Source: Theropithecus gelada (lineage: Eukaryota; Chordata; Mammalia; Primates; Cercopithecidae). Taken from it: a stretch of 64,000 nt of DNA. A program made the translations under genes and the position numbers. The notes under the pieces were generated by a model. That model worked only from the letters and a program-made list of their open reading frames with translations. It ran no database searches and had not been told where the DNA came from. Each line of letters begins with the position of its first letter. Position 1 is the first letter of the stretch. Below, piece by piece: positions 1-12,266 of the stretch. Where the stretch lies: NCBI RefSeq assembly GCF_003255815.1, contig NC_037674.1, positions 18,743,116 to 18,807,115 of the forward strand, in the 5' to 3' direction.

Positions 1-75
1 CTCCTGACCTCGTGATCCGCCTGTCTCAGCCTCCCAAAGTGCTGGGATTACAGGCTTGAGCCACCGCGCCCGGCC
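1..75 (-). mobile_element. AluY head cut by the window edge
   Basis: Ends GGCTTGAGCCACCGCGCCCGG, the Old World monkey-type head, read in reverse. Confidence 0.9.
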
Positions 76-360
76 TTTTTTTTTTTTTTTTAAGCTAAGG
101 AAAATTTTAAATATCCACCAAAGTGGAGAGAATAGGAACCACTGGCATAGTGATCTTACTTGGTGTGGTGGCCCGGCTCTGCTCCCAACAGAGTGAGGGG
201 GCAGTTTGGGTTTGTCATCCCTTAAACTGAGGGAGCCTGTGTTGAGGCTGCCTTACTCAAGTGAGCAGATGCCATCAATCAGGTCAGTCAGGTATTTACT
301 CTGGCTGGGGATACTGGTAGTATTTCCAGGAAGGAATTTGTTAGTTGTAGGAGTCATTCT

Positions 361-676
361 CTCTCTTTTTTTTTTTTTTTGGAGATGGAGTCTCACTCTG
401 TTGCCCAGGCTGGAGTGCAGTGGCGCGATCTTGGCTCACTGCAAGCTCTGCCTCCTGGGTTGACGCCATTCTCCTGCCTCGGCCTCCCTGGTAGCTGGGA
501 CTTACAGGCACCCGCCACCACACCTGGCTCATTTTGTTTTTTGTGGTTTTTTTTAGTAGAGATGGGGTTTCACTGTGTTAGCCAGGATGGTCTTGATCCC
601 CTGACCTTATAATCCACCCACCTTGGCCTCCCATATTGCTGGGATTACAGGCGTGAGCCACCGCACCCAGTCAATA
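361..676 (-). mobile_element. Alu
   Basis: Full-length reverse Alu with poly-T at 367-380. The 14-bp repeats at 347-360 and 677-690 (GTAGGAGTCATTCT) are its target duplication. Confidence 0.9.
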
Positions 677-1231
677 GTAGGAGTCATTCTTAAGATGGAC
701 TTAACTTACCTAGAAGCAGAAGGAGGTGAATGAATGATTGTCTGGGTGAAAGTGTTTAGGGGTTCTTAGAAGCCATGGCAAAGTCCCTGCTCATTCTTAG
801 CTCTTCATAATGCTCTCACATGCAGTACTACAGTTTTCTTACCTGTGTTTTGGCTTCTACTGTTAGACCAGGAGGGATTGCAGTAGCTTTTCAAAAAACC
901 CTTCCGCTCCTATCATTGATAATTCTCTGCTTTTTTCATCATGACATTCCTCTTTCCTCTCTATTTTGGTCAAAGAAAGAGAAGTGCGTGGCTGTGAAAG
1001 GGATATTAATTCTTTGCCTGGTACCGCTGTTGCCATAAGTTGCAGCACATATTTCCTATACAACTACACTAAATTGAACTACAAATTTTCACACATAAGG
1101 AAAGGTCAGCTTTGTAACCTAATAAACTAAATTAGCAAATTTTGGAAAGATTTCTTATGTATCTACTTGGTGAACACAATGAGTTCACTTATTTGCTTTT
1201 AATAAGAGATTTTTTTCCCCTCTTCATCTAG

Positions 1232-1332
1232 AACTCTGTTTGACCTCAAACGTCAAAAGTCAGACAGTTCCATCTTATGACCAGCACCATTTCGGATTCT
1301 GGTACAGCATTGCCCATCCTTCTGTGATCTGC
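1232..1332 (+). CDS. ADAL: ADAL penultimate coding exon
   Basis: Acceptor ...catctag|aactctg and donor tgc|gtaagg bound 101 nt. The exon starts with the last two bases of a split Glu codon and ends in phase 0 after '...HPSVIC'. Confidence 0.93.
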
Positions 1333-2234
1333 GTAAGGTGTTCCGTGTGAAGTATTTTGCTCCTTTTTGCTCCCTGAGTTGCATTAAGTCAGATGTTCAC
1401 TACCTAGCTGACTGCCTTGCATGTCTGAGGATAATGCCCAAGTAGAGGAGTTAGAAGGCACTGGGGTATGGCTGGGTATAGTGGTGCACACCTGTAATCC
1501 CAGCTACTTGGGAGACTAAGGCAGGAGAATCACCTGAACCCGGGAGGAGGAGGTTGCAGTGAGTGGAGATCATGTCATTGCGCTCCATCTTGGGCAACAA
1601 GAGTGAAACTCCATCTCAAAAGAAAAAAAAGAAAAGGGACTGGGACATGAGAGACTGCAGAGGGCCAGGGTGACTCTGGTTTGGCTCTATAGCAAAAGGT
1701 ACTTGAGAGGACTTAAAAACAAAAACAAACAAATTGATGCTCCACACCCATCCCATGAGATTCTGTTTTATTTGATCTGGGGTGAGTCCTGGGCATAGAT
1801 AGGCTTTAAAAACTCCTTAGATAATTTTAGTATACAGCCAGAGTTGAAACACTGCTCAGGTATCTTAAGGTATAAATAAGTCTGTTTAGTTACAGCTATG
1901 TACAGATAAATTTGTAGGCCCTTGTTTAGACTCTTGAAAGAAGTACAGTAAATAGGAAAATAGACTCTAAACAAAAAGATGGTCGTTTTTGAAAAATCCT
2001 TCCTTTTTCATTTTGAAACATTCTTGTTTACATTGGCAGACTGATGATAAGGGTGTTTTTGCAACACACCTGTCTCAAGAGTACCAGCTGGCAGCTGAAA
2101 CATTTAATTTGACCCAGTCTCAGGTGTGGGATCTGTCTTATGAATCCATCAACTACATCTTTGCTTCTGACAGCACCAGATCTGAACTGAGGAAGAAATG
2201 GAATCACCTGAAGCCCAGAGTGTTCCATTTTTAA
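1232..2234 (+). CDS. ADAL: ADAL 3' end: N6-methyl-AMP deaminase (adenosine deaminase-like), last two coding exons
   Basis: Two exons, 1232-1332 and 2040-2234, join in frame to give the last 97 complete residues of ADAL and a TAA stop. The family deaminates N6-methyl-AMP to IMP in the cytosol with a bound zinc. Visible landmarks are LCLTSNVKSQ followed by HHFGFWYSIAHPSVIC in the first exon, and TDDKGVFATHL at the start of the second. In the adenosine deaminase fold, the Asp of the 'TDD' motif is a metal ligand. The first exon begins mid-codon (2 nt), so upstream exons lie to the left; I found none in 1-1231. The protein ends RVFHF, where I recall human ADAL ending RVLHI. The tail faces that of ZSCAN29. 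No frameshift or early stop is visible. Confidence 0.95.
1469..1636 (+). mobile_element. Partial Alu (about one monomer)
   Basis: Head joined directly to right-arm-like sequence with a mixed A tail. Confidence 0.8.
2040..2234 (+). CDS. ADAL: ADAL terminal coding exon
   Basis: Acceptor ttggcag|act is followed by TDDKGVFATHLSQEYQLAAE and an open frame to TAA at 2232-2234. The 3'UTR begins at 2235. Its end is not certain: AATAAA hexamers at about 4143 and 6522 are candidates, and the first lies inside an LTR-like repeat. Confidence 0.95.
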   Translation, partial: TDDKGVFATHLSQEYQLAAETFNLTQSQVWDLSYESINYIFASDSTRSELRKKWNHLKPRVFHF

Positions 2235-2700
2235 GCTGTAATGAGGTGAACTACTTCTGAGTATGTGTTGCAATCAAGGTCCTGCCATATCCCACTTAGT
2301 GAAACAGTCCACCACTCCTTGGAAGCATAGCAGCCAAGTTCCTTGTGCTCTATCACCAGCACCTTACATGTGGCAGGTGCTCAGTAAATATGTGTCTTCA
2401 ACTGACTCACAAGCTCTCAGGTGCTTACTGGGTGGGATTTGACTGTTGTTGCTAATTAAATCCCCATTCCATCAGTGATTATTGTGACTCAGTAGTCCTT
2501 CCCCATTAGTGATCATAAAACTTCAGGGAAATCAAAGTTTCTCATCAGGAAATGTTTTGGAATTCCTAGTATAAAGTTAGGAAAGTGGGGAAATTAGGTT
2601 ACTGCCAAGACCTTTAAGCCTTCTAAACAGCTTTATATTTTATTATGTTTACCTTCATCAGACTCCCTTCACTTGCTTTAAGTTTTTAAAAGTGTTCCCC

Positions 2701-2998
2701 AGCCAGATGTGGTGGCTTATGCCTATAATCCCAGCACTTTGGGAGGCCAAAGTGGGCAGATTGCTTGACCCCGGGAGTTCAGTACCAGCCTAGGCAACAT
2801 GGAGAAACCCTGTCTCTACAAAAACAAACAAACAGAAATTAGCCAGGCACGGTGGTACACGCCTGTAGTCCTAGCCACCAGGGAGGCTGAGGTGGGAGGA
2901 GACCTGAGCCCAGGGATGTTCGAGGTTGCAATGAGCTGTGATGCCACAGCACTCCAGCCTGGGTGACAGAGTAAGACCCTGTCTCAAAAAAAAAAAAA
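2701..2998 (+). mobile_element. Alu in ADAL 3' region
   Basis: Full-length, from GCCAGATGTGGTGGC to the A13 tail. Confidence 0.9.
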
Positions 2999-3229
2999 GT
3001 ATTCTCCAAGATCCCAAGACCATTGACACCAGGTCACATTGTATACCAGGGATTGTGTGAATGCCTGGGGATGACCCTAGTGACAGACAAAGCTAGTTGC
3101 TGAGGTCTGGTTTTGCCCTCTTTACGATTGTCCCATCAGTACTAGAAAGAGATTGAAGTCATTGCTCCAATTTTGGAAGAGGAGAGAATAACTGGCTGAG
3201 GGGTGAGAAAGACAGAAATAGCTGCAGCT

Positions 3230-3325
3230 TTCTTTTTTTTTTTTTTTTTCCTTTTTCAGCAAAGGCTCTCACTCTGTTGCCCAGGCTGGAGTGCAGTGAC
3301 TTGATCACAGATCACTGCAGCTTTC
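3230..3325 (-). mobile_element. Truncated Alu
   Basis: Poly-T plus about 75 bp of Alu 3' part (CTCACTCTGTTGCCCAGGC). Confidence 0.75.
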
Positions 3326-3839
3326 AGTTTTAAAACAGCTTCTATTACATTTTCTTTGTGGAAGCTGTATTTCCACCTTGGTACTCACTTTCTGGTGGGT
3401 CTAAAAGATACCTCTAGTAGTGGCAACATTGTGTTAAGTAGAGTTCATTGGGCCTCTTGTAACCCTACCACTACAGGATGGACCACTGGTGCAGGCTTAC
3501 ATAAACACACATACTGTGACCATTTCAGCTGAAGACAAGGGACAAACTAAGACAGTTCTGAAAGGTAAAAAAAAAAAAAAAGCAAACAAAAAACGAGGGT
3601 ATTAGATACCAAGTTATGCTTGAATTGCTTTGCTCTTTAGAATGTGTGTTTTTTCCCTGGTATCAGAAGAAGTTAAGGCTGATGACAACCCTAATTTAAA
3701 TTACTAAGGGTTTCTGATAGGTTTTCTGTGATATCGTAAAGTATTTATTTGGTCTTTGACCCTGTTTCCTGGCATACTGCTCCTAAAATCCTTAATGTCT
3801 CCAGAATGATGCCTTTTTGTATCTGATGAGTTGACTGCT

Positions 3840-4370
3840 GGCTGGCAGCCCCTACTGGAAAGACCAAGGCATGATTAGAGTTGGGACTTTCAGTCCTCCC
3901 CCAAACTCTTGGGAGAAGGGCTGAAGGTTTAGTTGATCACCAGTGACCAGTGGTAATCATACCTTCATAATGAAACCTCCATAAAACTCCAAAAGAACAG
4001 ATTTTGGAGCACTTCCAGGTAACTGAGCATGTGGCGGTCCCTAGAGGGTGCTGTACCTGAAGAGGGTATAGAAGCTCCTGTCCCTTCCCACATGCCTTGC
4101 TCTATCCATTTCTTCATCTCTATCCTTTGTACTGTCCTTTAGAATAAACCAGTGAACCTAAGTGTTTCCCTGAGTTCTGTGAGCTTTACTAGCAAATTAA
4201 ACTCAAGGAGGGGTCATGGGAACCCTGATTTGAAAACCACCTGGGGTTTGAACTTGGCATTGGAAGTGGGCAGCAGTCTTGTGGGGCTAGGCCCTCAGTC
4301 TGTGGGATCAAATGCCATCTCTAGGGGATAGCATGGGAAATTGGAGGACACCTAGATGGGATCTGCTGCA
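3840..4370 (+). mobile_element. Old LTR-like interspersed repeat, family not resolved
   Basis: A CTTTGTACTGTCCTTTAGAATAAACC poly(A)-signal region, TGTTTCCCTGAGTTCTGTGAG and GGAACCCTGATTT resemble a widespread mammalian repeat tail. I cannot name the family with confidence and see no coding sequence. Confidence 0.5.
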
Positions 4371-4998
4371 AAATTGATTGCTTGCTTGGTGATGGGGAAA
4401 AAAACACACATTTGGTCAGAGAAGTTTTCTGTCTTTATTGTGGTGTGAGAGCAGAGGAAAAAAGTTTGTTTTTTCCACTCACACTTTGTTTTAAGGAACA
4501 GGGTAGAGGGAAGTTCTGTGGTTTTTGAAGTTCTTAGATATGTGTTTGTAACTTTGTGTGGCATTATATATAGCATTATATTATTTTCTACCCTCAATCT
4601 ACTCATAGAGAAATTGTATAGTAAAAACATCAAAGTTTATTCATAAAATGTGGATCTATTGCAGTCACTAAAAATGATGTAGAATAGATTTTAATGACTG
4701 AAAGTGTTCATGATAATATATTCAATGAAAATATGGTTATAAAGTTTTATAGTCCTTTTTTTGTTTAGTATGTATACAAAAGCTATTGAAGTGTATGATT
4801 TTAATTTATTAGCCTTATGAAATTCTTTTCACACTATAAAAGTCATGCTACTCTTAACGGAGGGAAGGGATGGCATAAGTTTTTTTGTTTGAGGTTCTAG
4901 AATTTATGTGGATTGGCTGATAAAGAGCATTTATGAAAAACTACAGCCAACATCAAATTTAACGGTGAAATATTGAATGTTTTTTTAAAAAAAACATG

Positions 4999-5288
4999 TG
5001 GGCCAGGCACCATGGCTCACACTTGTAATCCTAGCACTTTGGGAGGCTGAGGCAAGAGGATCCTGGAGTTCGAGACCAGTCTGGGCAACATAGGGAAACC
5101 CCGTCTGCAAAAAAACATTTTTAAAAAAAATTAGGCATGGTGGCCCATGCCTGTAGTCCCAGCTATTCAGGAGACTGAAGTGGAAGGATCACTTGAGCCT
5201 GGGAGTTCGAGGCTGCAGTGAGCTGAGATCACACCACTGTATTCCAGTCTGAGCAACAGAGTGAGACTATCTCAAAAAAACAACAAAA
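4999..5288 (+). mobile_element. Alu
   Basis: Full-length old Alu, followed directly by a second, 5'-truncated one. Confidence 0.85.
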
Positions 5289-5522
5289 CAGACTGGAGAA
5301 CATAGGGAGACCCCATCGCTACAAATAAAATAAAATAAAATAAAATAAAAAATCTTAGCCAGGCATGGTGGCACATGTTGGTATTCCTAGCTACTCAACA
5401 AGCTGAGGTAGGAGGATGGCTTGGGCCCAGGAAGTCAAGGCTGTAGTGAGCCATGATCAGATCACTGCATTCCAGTCTGGGTGACAGAGTGAGACCCTGT
5501 TTCAAAAAACAAAAAAAAAAGT
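5289..5522 (+). mobile_element. 5'-truncated Alu with internal (TAAAA)n
   Basis: Starts within the left arm; the middle A-rich linker has expanded to TAAAA repeats at about 5325-5350. Confidence 0.8.
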
Positions 5523-5665
5523 GTATATACACACACATTCACAAACATAGAGAATGAAAAGCAAATAGGCAAAATATAAATAGTTGGTGAATCCAGGTAT
5601 ACAGGAGTTTCTTGTACTCTTGGAACTTTTTCTGTAAGTTTGAAATTATATCAAGATTAAAAGTT

Positions 5666-5966
5666 GGCCGGGCGCGGTGGCTCAAGCCTGTAATCCCAGC
5701 ACTTTGGGAGGCCGAGGCGGGTGGATCACGAGGTCAGGAGATCGAGACCATCCTGGCTAACATGGTGAAACCCCATCTCTACTAAAAATACAAAAAACTA
5801 GCCGGGCGTGGTGGCGGGCGCCTGTAGTCCCAGCTACTCGGAGGCTGAGGCAGGAGAATGGCGTGAACCTGAGAGGCGGAGCTTGCAGTGAGCCGAGATC
5901 GCGCCACTGCACTCCAGCCTGGGTGACACAGCGCGAGACTCTGTCTCAAAAAAAAAAAAAAAAAAA
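5666..5966 (+). mobile_element. Young AluY, monkey-type head
   Basis: Head GGCTCAAGCCTGTAATCCC and few mutations. The flanking AAGATTAAAAGTT repeat (5653-5665 and about 5965-5977) is its target duplication. Confidence 0.93.
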
Positions 5967-7566
5967 GATTAAAAGTTACAAAAACTGTATACAGTGTATG
6001 TAGATTGGAATAGACTCTCTGAAACCTTATTTCCTGGATTCCTTCAGTGATCTAGCATTTTGGAAAGTACGCCTGCCCCCTACTGTTAATACCAGGTAAC
6101 CCTGTACATGCATACCATTTGCATCTTCAAAGCCCCATCCCAGACTTACCTGGTCACCACCATAGCTGCTATTTTCACTCTCTCTGTTGTTAAGACCATA
6201 TATAGCTTGTGTCTTATCTGTACATAAATGAACCCAGAGGTGAAGTATTATGGGACTGACCTGGAATGCAGCTTCATTTTGCCTACACTAGTTCCACATC
6301 AAGAGCACTAAGTTCATTAGAATTTGGCCTAGTCTCTGTAAATGTTGCTCCTGCATTTATCTGTTAAAAACTCTTAAATGCCAACTTTGGGCAACCAGAA
6401 ATATGTGAGGCCTAAGAAATATTCAGGTGCTTGGTGACTCACAGCATAAGTTATTGGAATATAGACCTCACTGTGTACAATGATGTATCTTTGGTTTCTG
6501 TACTATATTTAAGAAAGATGTCAATAAAATATTTGTAAATTAAATTCTACTTAAATAATTTGAGGAACTCATTAATTATGGAGGACTTTAAAATTACTTC
6601 CCTGATTTATCTATTGGGTTATACAGGTTGAACTGAGTCAACTGGGAATCAATGTATTTTCTTTTTAATATTTTTACTTTACTCTTTGACCACAGTGAAG
6701 TTCTGCTCTCCAGAGCCTTTCTGAGCTCTGAGGTACATTGGACTTCTGTTTCTAGTGTTGAACCTGACTTCTAGTTGTTCCAAAGTTTTGTTCTAAAAGA
6801 GCACCATGTTGGGTGTGGTAGGAAAGGAAGAATTTAAGCTCTTAAAAAATACACACACACACACCTGGTAGTTTAAGCACCTGGTTTCAAAGAATTCTAC
6901 ATAACATTTTATATGTCAAAACTTTTGAGACATGCATGTCATTACATAGCTATTTGAGTGTATAGGAGTAAAGTCTTCGTTTTGGATTTTGAATTGAATA
7001 ATGGGGAAAGAACTGATGTATCTTTACAATCTTACCTCATCATCCTGTTCTTACCTGGTCACCATAAAAATAGTGCTATACTACGTTGACAAGACTCAAG
7101 AGTCTACATTCAGATTACGATAAATGAGAATGGCAAAAACATGTTACATTCTATGGCATTGGCCATAGAGAACAAACAATAAAAGGAAAAATGATAGTAT
7201 GGGGGAAAAGAAAAGTAATGGCGCTAAGGAAACAACTGATGTGAACAGGATTGTCCAGCTTCTGCTAATACACATTTTTTGCGTCCTTTGCTGCACATGC
7301 CACCCCATCTCTCCCACAAAGGCTTTACTGATGTTAAAAAGTTAGAGGTGCAGAGATGCCCAACAGTGAGCTTGGTTTCTTTCTCAGAAAGTTTGAAGAT
7401 ATGTTTTGCTGCTTCCATCCTGAGGAATGGCAGGTTGGGCAGCATGTAATGGTTTGTGAGGTAGTTTGAGATGAACTGGGTTTTCACCTGGTAAGCAAGT
7501 TGGCCCTTGCCCTATTCCTTCTGCACATTGTTTTCATCTGGAGTTTGGAGTGTTGGTTCTGGGTCT

Positions 7567-7858
7567 TTTTTTTTTTTTTGAGACGGAGTCTTGCTCTGTC
7601 ACCCAGGCTAGAGTGCTGTGGCATGATCTTGGCTCACTGCAGACTCTGTCTCCCGGGTTCAAGTGATTCTCCTGCCTCAGCCTTCTGAGTAGCAGGGATT
7701 ACATGTGCCCGCCACCGCACCCAGCTAATTTTTGTATTTTTTAGTAGAGATGGGGTTTCACCATTTTGGCCAGGCTGGTCTCAAACTCCTGACCTCATGA
7801 TCCACCTGCCTCAGCCTCCCAAAGTGCTGGGATTACAGGCATAAGCCACCGCACCCAG
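7567..7858 (-). mobile_element. Alu
   Basis: Full-length reverse Alu; GGTTCTGGGTCTTTT flanks both sides. Confidence 0.9.
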
Positions 7859-7887
7859 CTGGTTCTGGGTCTTTTAAAGTAAGACTC

Positions 7888-8198
7888 AGCTGAGTTGGTT
7901 ACTGTGGCTCGTGCCTGTAATCCCAGCACTTTGGGGGGCTGAGGCAGGAGGATCACTTGAAGCCAGGAGTTCAAGACCAGCCTGGACAACATAGAGAGAC
8001 CCCTCATCAATACAAAACTTTAAAAAATGAGCTGAGTGTGGTGGCTCATGCCAGTAGTCCCATCTATTGGGGAGGCTGGGGCTCGCTTGAGCCCAGGAAT
8101 TTGAAGCTGCAGTGACCTATGATGGTACCACTGACTCCAGCCTGGGCAAGAGTGAGATCCTGTCTCTAAAAAATAAAATAAATAAAAATTTAAAAAAT
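7888..8198 (+). mobile_element. Alu
   Basis: Old forward Alu, about 30 bp from the reverse Alu before it, with an A/AAAT-rich tail. Confidence 0.85.
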
Positions 8199-8414
8199 AA
8201 GTCTCTGCATGCCCAGTTATCTTGGGTCCTAATTTATTGTGGATATGGCTAGAGATACAAAGGAAGGATTTGCATTCTAATTCCCCTTTTACCACAATCT
8301 GACTTACTCCTCTTTCTAGAATGTAAAGATTCAGATAAGCATACTTCTAGTAAACCCACACAGGGAGCTAAAAAAAAGAAAGACTGATCTTTTCCTAACA
8401 TCCATAACTTGATT

Positions 8415-8445
8415 GTAATTTGTGTGTGTGTGTATATATATGTGT
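8415..8445. repeat. (TG)n(TA)n simple repeat
   Basis: TGTGTGTGTGTGTATATATATG tract. A related TA tract lies at 8655-8686. Confidence 0.9.
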
Positions 8446-9189
8446 TTCACTTGAAGAAACACCAGGCACTTTATAGACATAATTTTTATTAATATGGTAT
8501 CCCTGAGAGACAGATTAGGTGTAAACATTATTTTGCTTTACAGAAAGGGAAATGGAGGCAGGTTAACTTACACACAAGACATCTGGAACCAGAATATCTG
8601 TTGACACCCCAACCAATGCTTTTCCCACAAGACTATACATAGATACACTAAAGACTATATATATGTGTATATATATATATATATTTTTTTTTTGACATTA
8701 CAGCACACTTCCTAAATCATCTCAGATCCTGAGGCACTGCTTCAGACTGGTTTCTTATAGCTTCCTGTCTGCTTAGGCAACATAACAGAAATACCATCTT
8801 CCCTTAATTCCTAATAAATATTAGATTTTTTTGTACTAAGATTCAACACTAGAATCCTAATTAATCTCTAATACAACAAGCTATGAATTACAGAATACTG
8901 TATCTTCCTGCTGCTCTCCCCGATCTTATTCCAGCCACAGAATTCTAATTGAATGTGAAACAGCTATTTATCCCAGGCCTTGGCCATCTGGCCATGTTTA
9001 TCTTTCTTCTCACCTGCTCATCAAAATATCTTCATCAGTTACTACGATTTCTGACCTTTGTCTCCCATTGGAGCTAGTCCCCTTAAACTGCTTATTCTTC
9101 CAGTGTCAGTCAGCCGTTTCCTTATCAATAGTTATAGCATAGTACCTGATTTACTATAGATGATGGGACTGCCACCTCATGGTCTGCTC

Positions 9190-9720
9190 CTAACACCCAT
9201 GTTTCAGCTAAGGTGATTCTCTCTGCCTGCTGCACAGCCCATATCATACTATTCCTCAAGTTCTCATGCTACTCCAAGCTTTATCTGGCCTTCCTTACAG
9301 TATATCCTTTGCCTTTTGTTCCATCTACACAAAACACCTTGCTCCCCCATTTTCCCATTCCTCAACCCACCCAGCACTCACTTTTGCAACTAGTTACGGA
9401 AGGTTCTTCCTATCCTAATTTAACCAGTAACCTTCCCTCCTTTAAACACTTCCTGCTTCATGAAGCCTTCCTGAATAAAGAGAAGAAAATACCTCCTGGA
9501 TTTTTGTTAAAGCAAACTAATGCATTGGACCACAACATTTATGCATAGTGTTGCTACCTAGCTTTCTAGATTTCTCTAAAACTGCTGCAACTATGCATGT
9601 GCACTTGTTTGTCCATGTCAGTGTCATCTGCTTTAGACTGTAAGGACAAGGAGAGGACCTGCTGACCTTATGCTATACAGGGCTCATCATACTTTGAATA
9701 TATGGGCAGTTAATTCAATA
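9190..9720 (+). mobile_element. L2-like LINE 3' fragment
   Basis: TCATGCTACTCCAAGC, CATGAAGCCTTCCTGA and GACTGTAAGGACAAGGAGAGG follow the L2 3' region. Confidence 0.6.
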
Positions 9721-10388
9721 CTATTGTATCATAAAGATGAGTAATTACATTTGCATTTAAAGAACTGCTTTTAATTGTATTCAGCTGAATGTGTATGTCT
9801 AGATTGGCAGCTCCACTGGCCAAAGATAATCCATCTTCCCTGCTATTAGGGTGAAGGGCCTGTTCGCACACAGTAGTCCATTTTCCCAATACGTGGGAAT
9901 GTGGCAGTGGCTTCTACTTATTGCAGGGAAGTGCCTGTGGAGGGCATAACACTATACTAGGTGTGTGGAATATGGATGAGTTCCTGTTGGCAGCTTTAAC
10001 TGCTTTACCTGTCACCACTTCCAGCTGCCTTGCTCTGTGGAACTTCTGGACCACAAGGGACAGATGAAATTCAGATGAGACTGGACAGAAAGAAAACCAA
10101 ACTAAATCCTGTAAATGTATTGTTCTGTTCCAACCCTTCTTCTAGGACTCGGAAGAAACTAAGAAATCCAGGGTTCACACTTCAGTATAAGGTTTTCATT
10201 GTTTCTGCATAAGAACACCTGTTCTTGACAAGACGATTCATAGGGCAGAATCAAAGATGGACATTAAACTCTCCTTCTTTAAGGTAAATGAAGAGGGTGC
10301 CTGACAAATATGTCATTTTGAGCACAGGTTTAAGTGAGCAGGAAGAGTCATTCATGTTAGCATTTCAATTATTGTATAAAGAAGAGCT

Positions 10389-10676
10389 GGGCCGGGCGCA
10401 GTGGCTCACGCCTGTAATCCCAGCACTTTGGGAGGCCTAGGCAGGCAGATCACAAGGTCAGTTCAAAACCAGCCTGGCCAACATGGTGAAACCCCATCTC
10501 TACTGAAAATACAAACATTAGCCAGGTGTGGTGGCAGGCGGCTGTAATCCCAGCTACTCGGGAGGCTGAGGGAGAAGAATTGTTTGAACCCAGAAGGTAG
10601 AGGTTGCAGTGAGCCGAGATCACGCCACTGCACTCCAGCCTGGGTGACAGAGCAGGACTCTATCTCGAAAAAAAAA
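10389..10676 (+). mobile_element. Alu
   Basis: Full-length, ends in A10, and abuts the next Alu in the same direction. Confidence 0.9.
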
Positions 10677-10982
10677 AGCCCTGTGCGGTGGCTCATGCCT
10701 GTAATCCCAGTACTTTGGGAGGCAGAGGCAGGCGGATCACCTGAGGTCGGGAGTTTGAGACCAGCCTTACCAACATGGAGAAACCCCGTCTCTACTAAAA
10801 ATACAAAATGAGCTGGGCATGGTGGCGCATGCTTGTAATTCCAGCCACTTGGGAGGCTGAGGCGGGCGAATCACTTGAACCTGGGAGGCGGAGGTTGCAG
10901 TGAGCTGAGATTGTGCCATTGCAATCCAGCCTGGGCAACGAGCAAAACTCCGTCTCAAAAAAAAAAAAAAAAAAAAAAAAAG
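10677..10982 (+). mobile_element. Alu
   Basis: Full-length with a long A tail (about 10957-10981). Confidence 0.9.
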
Positions 10983-11360
10983 AGCTAGACCCACCTAATG
11001 AGCAAAGTCTCACAACTTCTTCTTGAAATGTAATGGGTTTTTCCTGTCAAAATGCAGCTGCATGACAGAATGAGTAAAGAAGGATGCTTATCAAATTCAT
11101 AGGATCTGCTACCATGTCCTCTCTGCTTATATTAAGGGAACACCATAGGCACTGAGAGGGAAAAGATGTTATCCATCAGTTCAGATGCAGGCAAGGAGAG
11201 GGACTAAAATCTTCCTTTCATTCTTTGGACTGCCTTGGGGATTTGACTCTAGATCAGGAAAAACAAGGAACAGTGGCATAAATCCTAGAGAATTTCCTAA
11301 GCTAGCTGGACACAGAATAGGAGATGGATCTCACTACTGGAAGACTTTCTAAACAATACA

Positions 11361-11366
11361 TTTATT
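11361..11366 (-). other. Candidate ZSCAN29 poly(A) signal
   Basis: Plus-strand TTTATT, read AATAAA on the minus strand, lies 32 nt after the ZSCAN29 stop and would give a very short 3'UTR. Other AATAAA hexamers farther along the minus strand (for example 8486-8491) allow a longer UTR. Confidence 0.4.
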
Positions 11367-11397
11367 GAGCCTCTTTCCTTTATATATCCTCAGGGGC

Positions 11398-12266
11398 TTA
11401 CTTAGGTGCTGACTGTGACAGAAGCTTTTCCCGTGCATGGATTTCTCGGTGTTTATTAAGGGCAGAGCTTTTACTGAAGCACTTGCCACAGTCATGACAC
11501 CCATAGGGTTTCTCTCCTGTATGGGTTCTATGATGTGCACGTAAGTCAGAACTCTTACTGAAACTCTTTCCACAGTCAGTGCACACATGGGGTCTCTCTC
11601 CTGTGTGTATCCTCCGATGTGCACTAAAATGAGAACTGTTATTGAAGCTTTTTCCACACTCTTCACATTGATAGGGCTTTTCTCCTGTGTGGGTTCTCTG
11701 GTGAATGATAAGGCTTGAGCTCTGATTGAAGCGTTTCCCACACTCACCACATTGATAAGGTTTCTCTCCTGTGTGGATTCTCCTATGGGTGATGAAATTT
11801 GAACTGTCACGGAAACTTTTTCCACAGTCAAGACATTTATAAGGTTTCTCTCCAGTGTGGATTCTCCGGTGTCTAATGAGTCGTGCACTCCGACTGAAGC
11901 TTTTCCCACAATCAGCGCATTTATATGGATTTTCCACCTGGTGGGATTCCTGATGCATGAGAAGGGAATTCGGACCAAAGCCTTTGCTGTATTTGAGATG
12001 TTTATATGGTCTCTCTCCCAAGCAAGGTCTCTGTTGACTTAAGACGTCACTTAAGCTCTTCTCTGGGAGTGTCAGTTTTCCTCTTTTCTCCCCTGAGGTC
12101 TTTGCCCACTGTCTTCCTGATCTATAGTCACTCTCATTGCCTTTACCTTGATTAAGATACCGGGGAATTTTCCTTTCAGACCTTGCAAGTAATGTCCTAT
12201 GCAATTGCACTTCCTCAGAAATATCCCGTTTTGAATTATCTTCATTCTCAAATCCAGCTTCAAAAC
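11398..12266 (-). CDS. ZSCAN29: ZSCAN29 terminal exon with six C2H2 zinc fingers
   Basis: Acceptor acatcag|gttttg, 289 codons and TAA at 11398-11400. Six complete CxxC...HxxxH fingers follow a degenerate finger-like segment (YKHLKYSKGF...HQESH) whose two cysteines are missing. The last finger reads YGCHDCGKCFSKSSALNKH. Confidence 0.96.

Larger units (their letters stand above)
2235..11340. other. ADAL-ZSCAN29 convergent intergenic/3'UTR region
   Basis: About 9.1 kb between the ADAL stop and the ZSCAN29 3' end, with no coding region I can support. It holds Alus of both strands, L2-like sequence (about 2345-2410, 9190-9720), an LTR-like block (3840-4370), an L1-type tail (about 4640-5660) and short (CA)n/(TA)n tracts. 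The longer frames are Alu shadows or lack any recognisable domain. Long 3'UTRs of either gene could extend here. Confidence 0.7.

Noticed and set aside
206..612. Open frames reading 'SLTLLPRLECSGAILAHC' or 'VAQAGVQWRDLGSLQ', repeated throughout the window
   Set aside because: These are translations of reverse or forward Alu sequence and recur wherever an Alu lies; they are not genes.
5289..5522. Second Alu read as part of the first (4999-5288) forming a trimer
   Set aside because: The first copy ends with its own A-rich tail and the second starts mid-arm, so two separate, partly truncated copies fit better.
10030..10212. 60-codon frame between ADAL and ZSCAN29
   Set aside because: No recognisable domain, splice context or repeat; the length is expected by chance.
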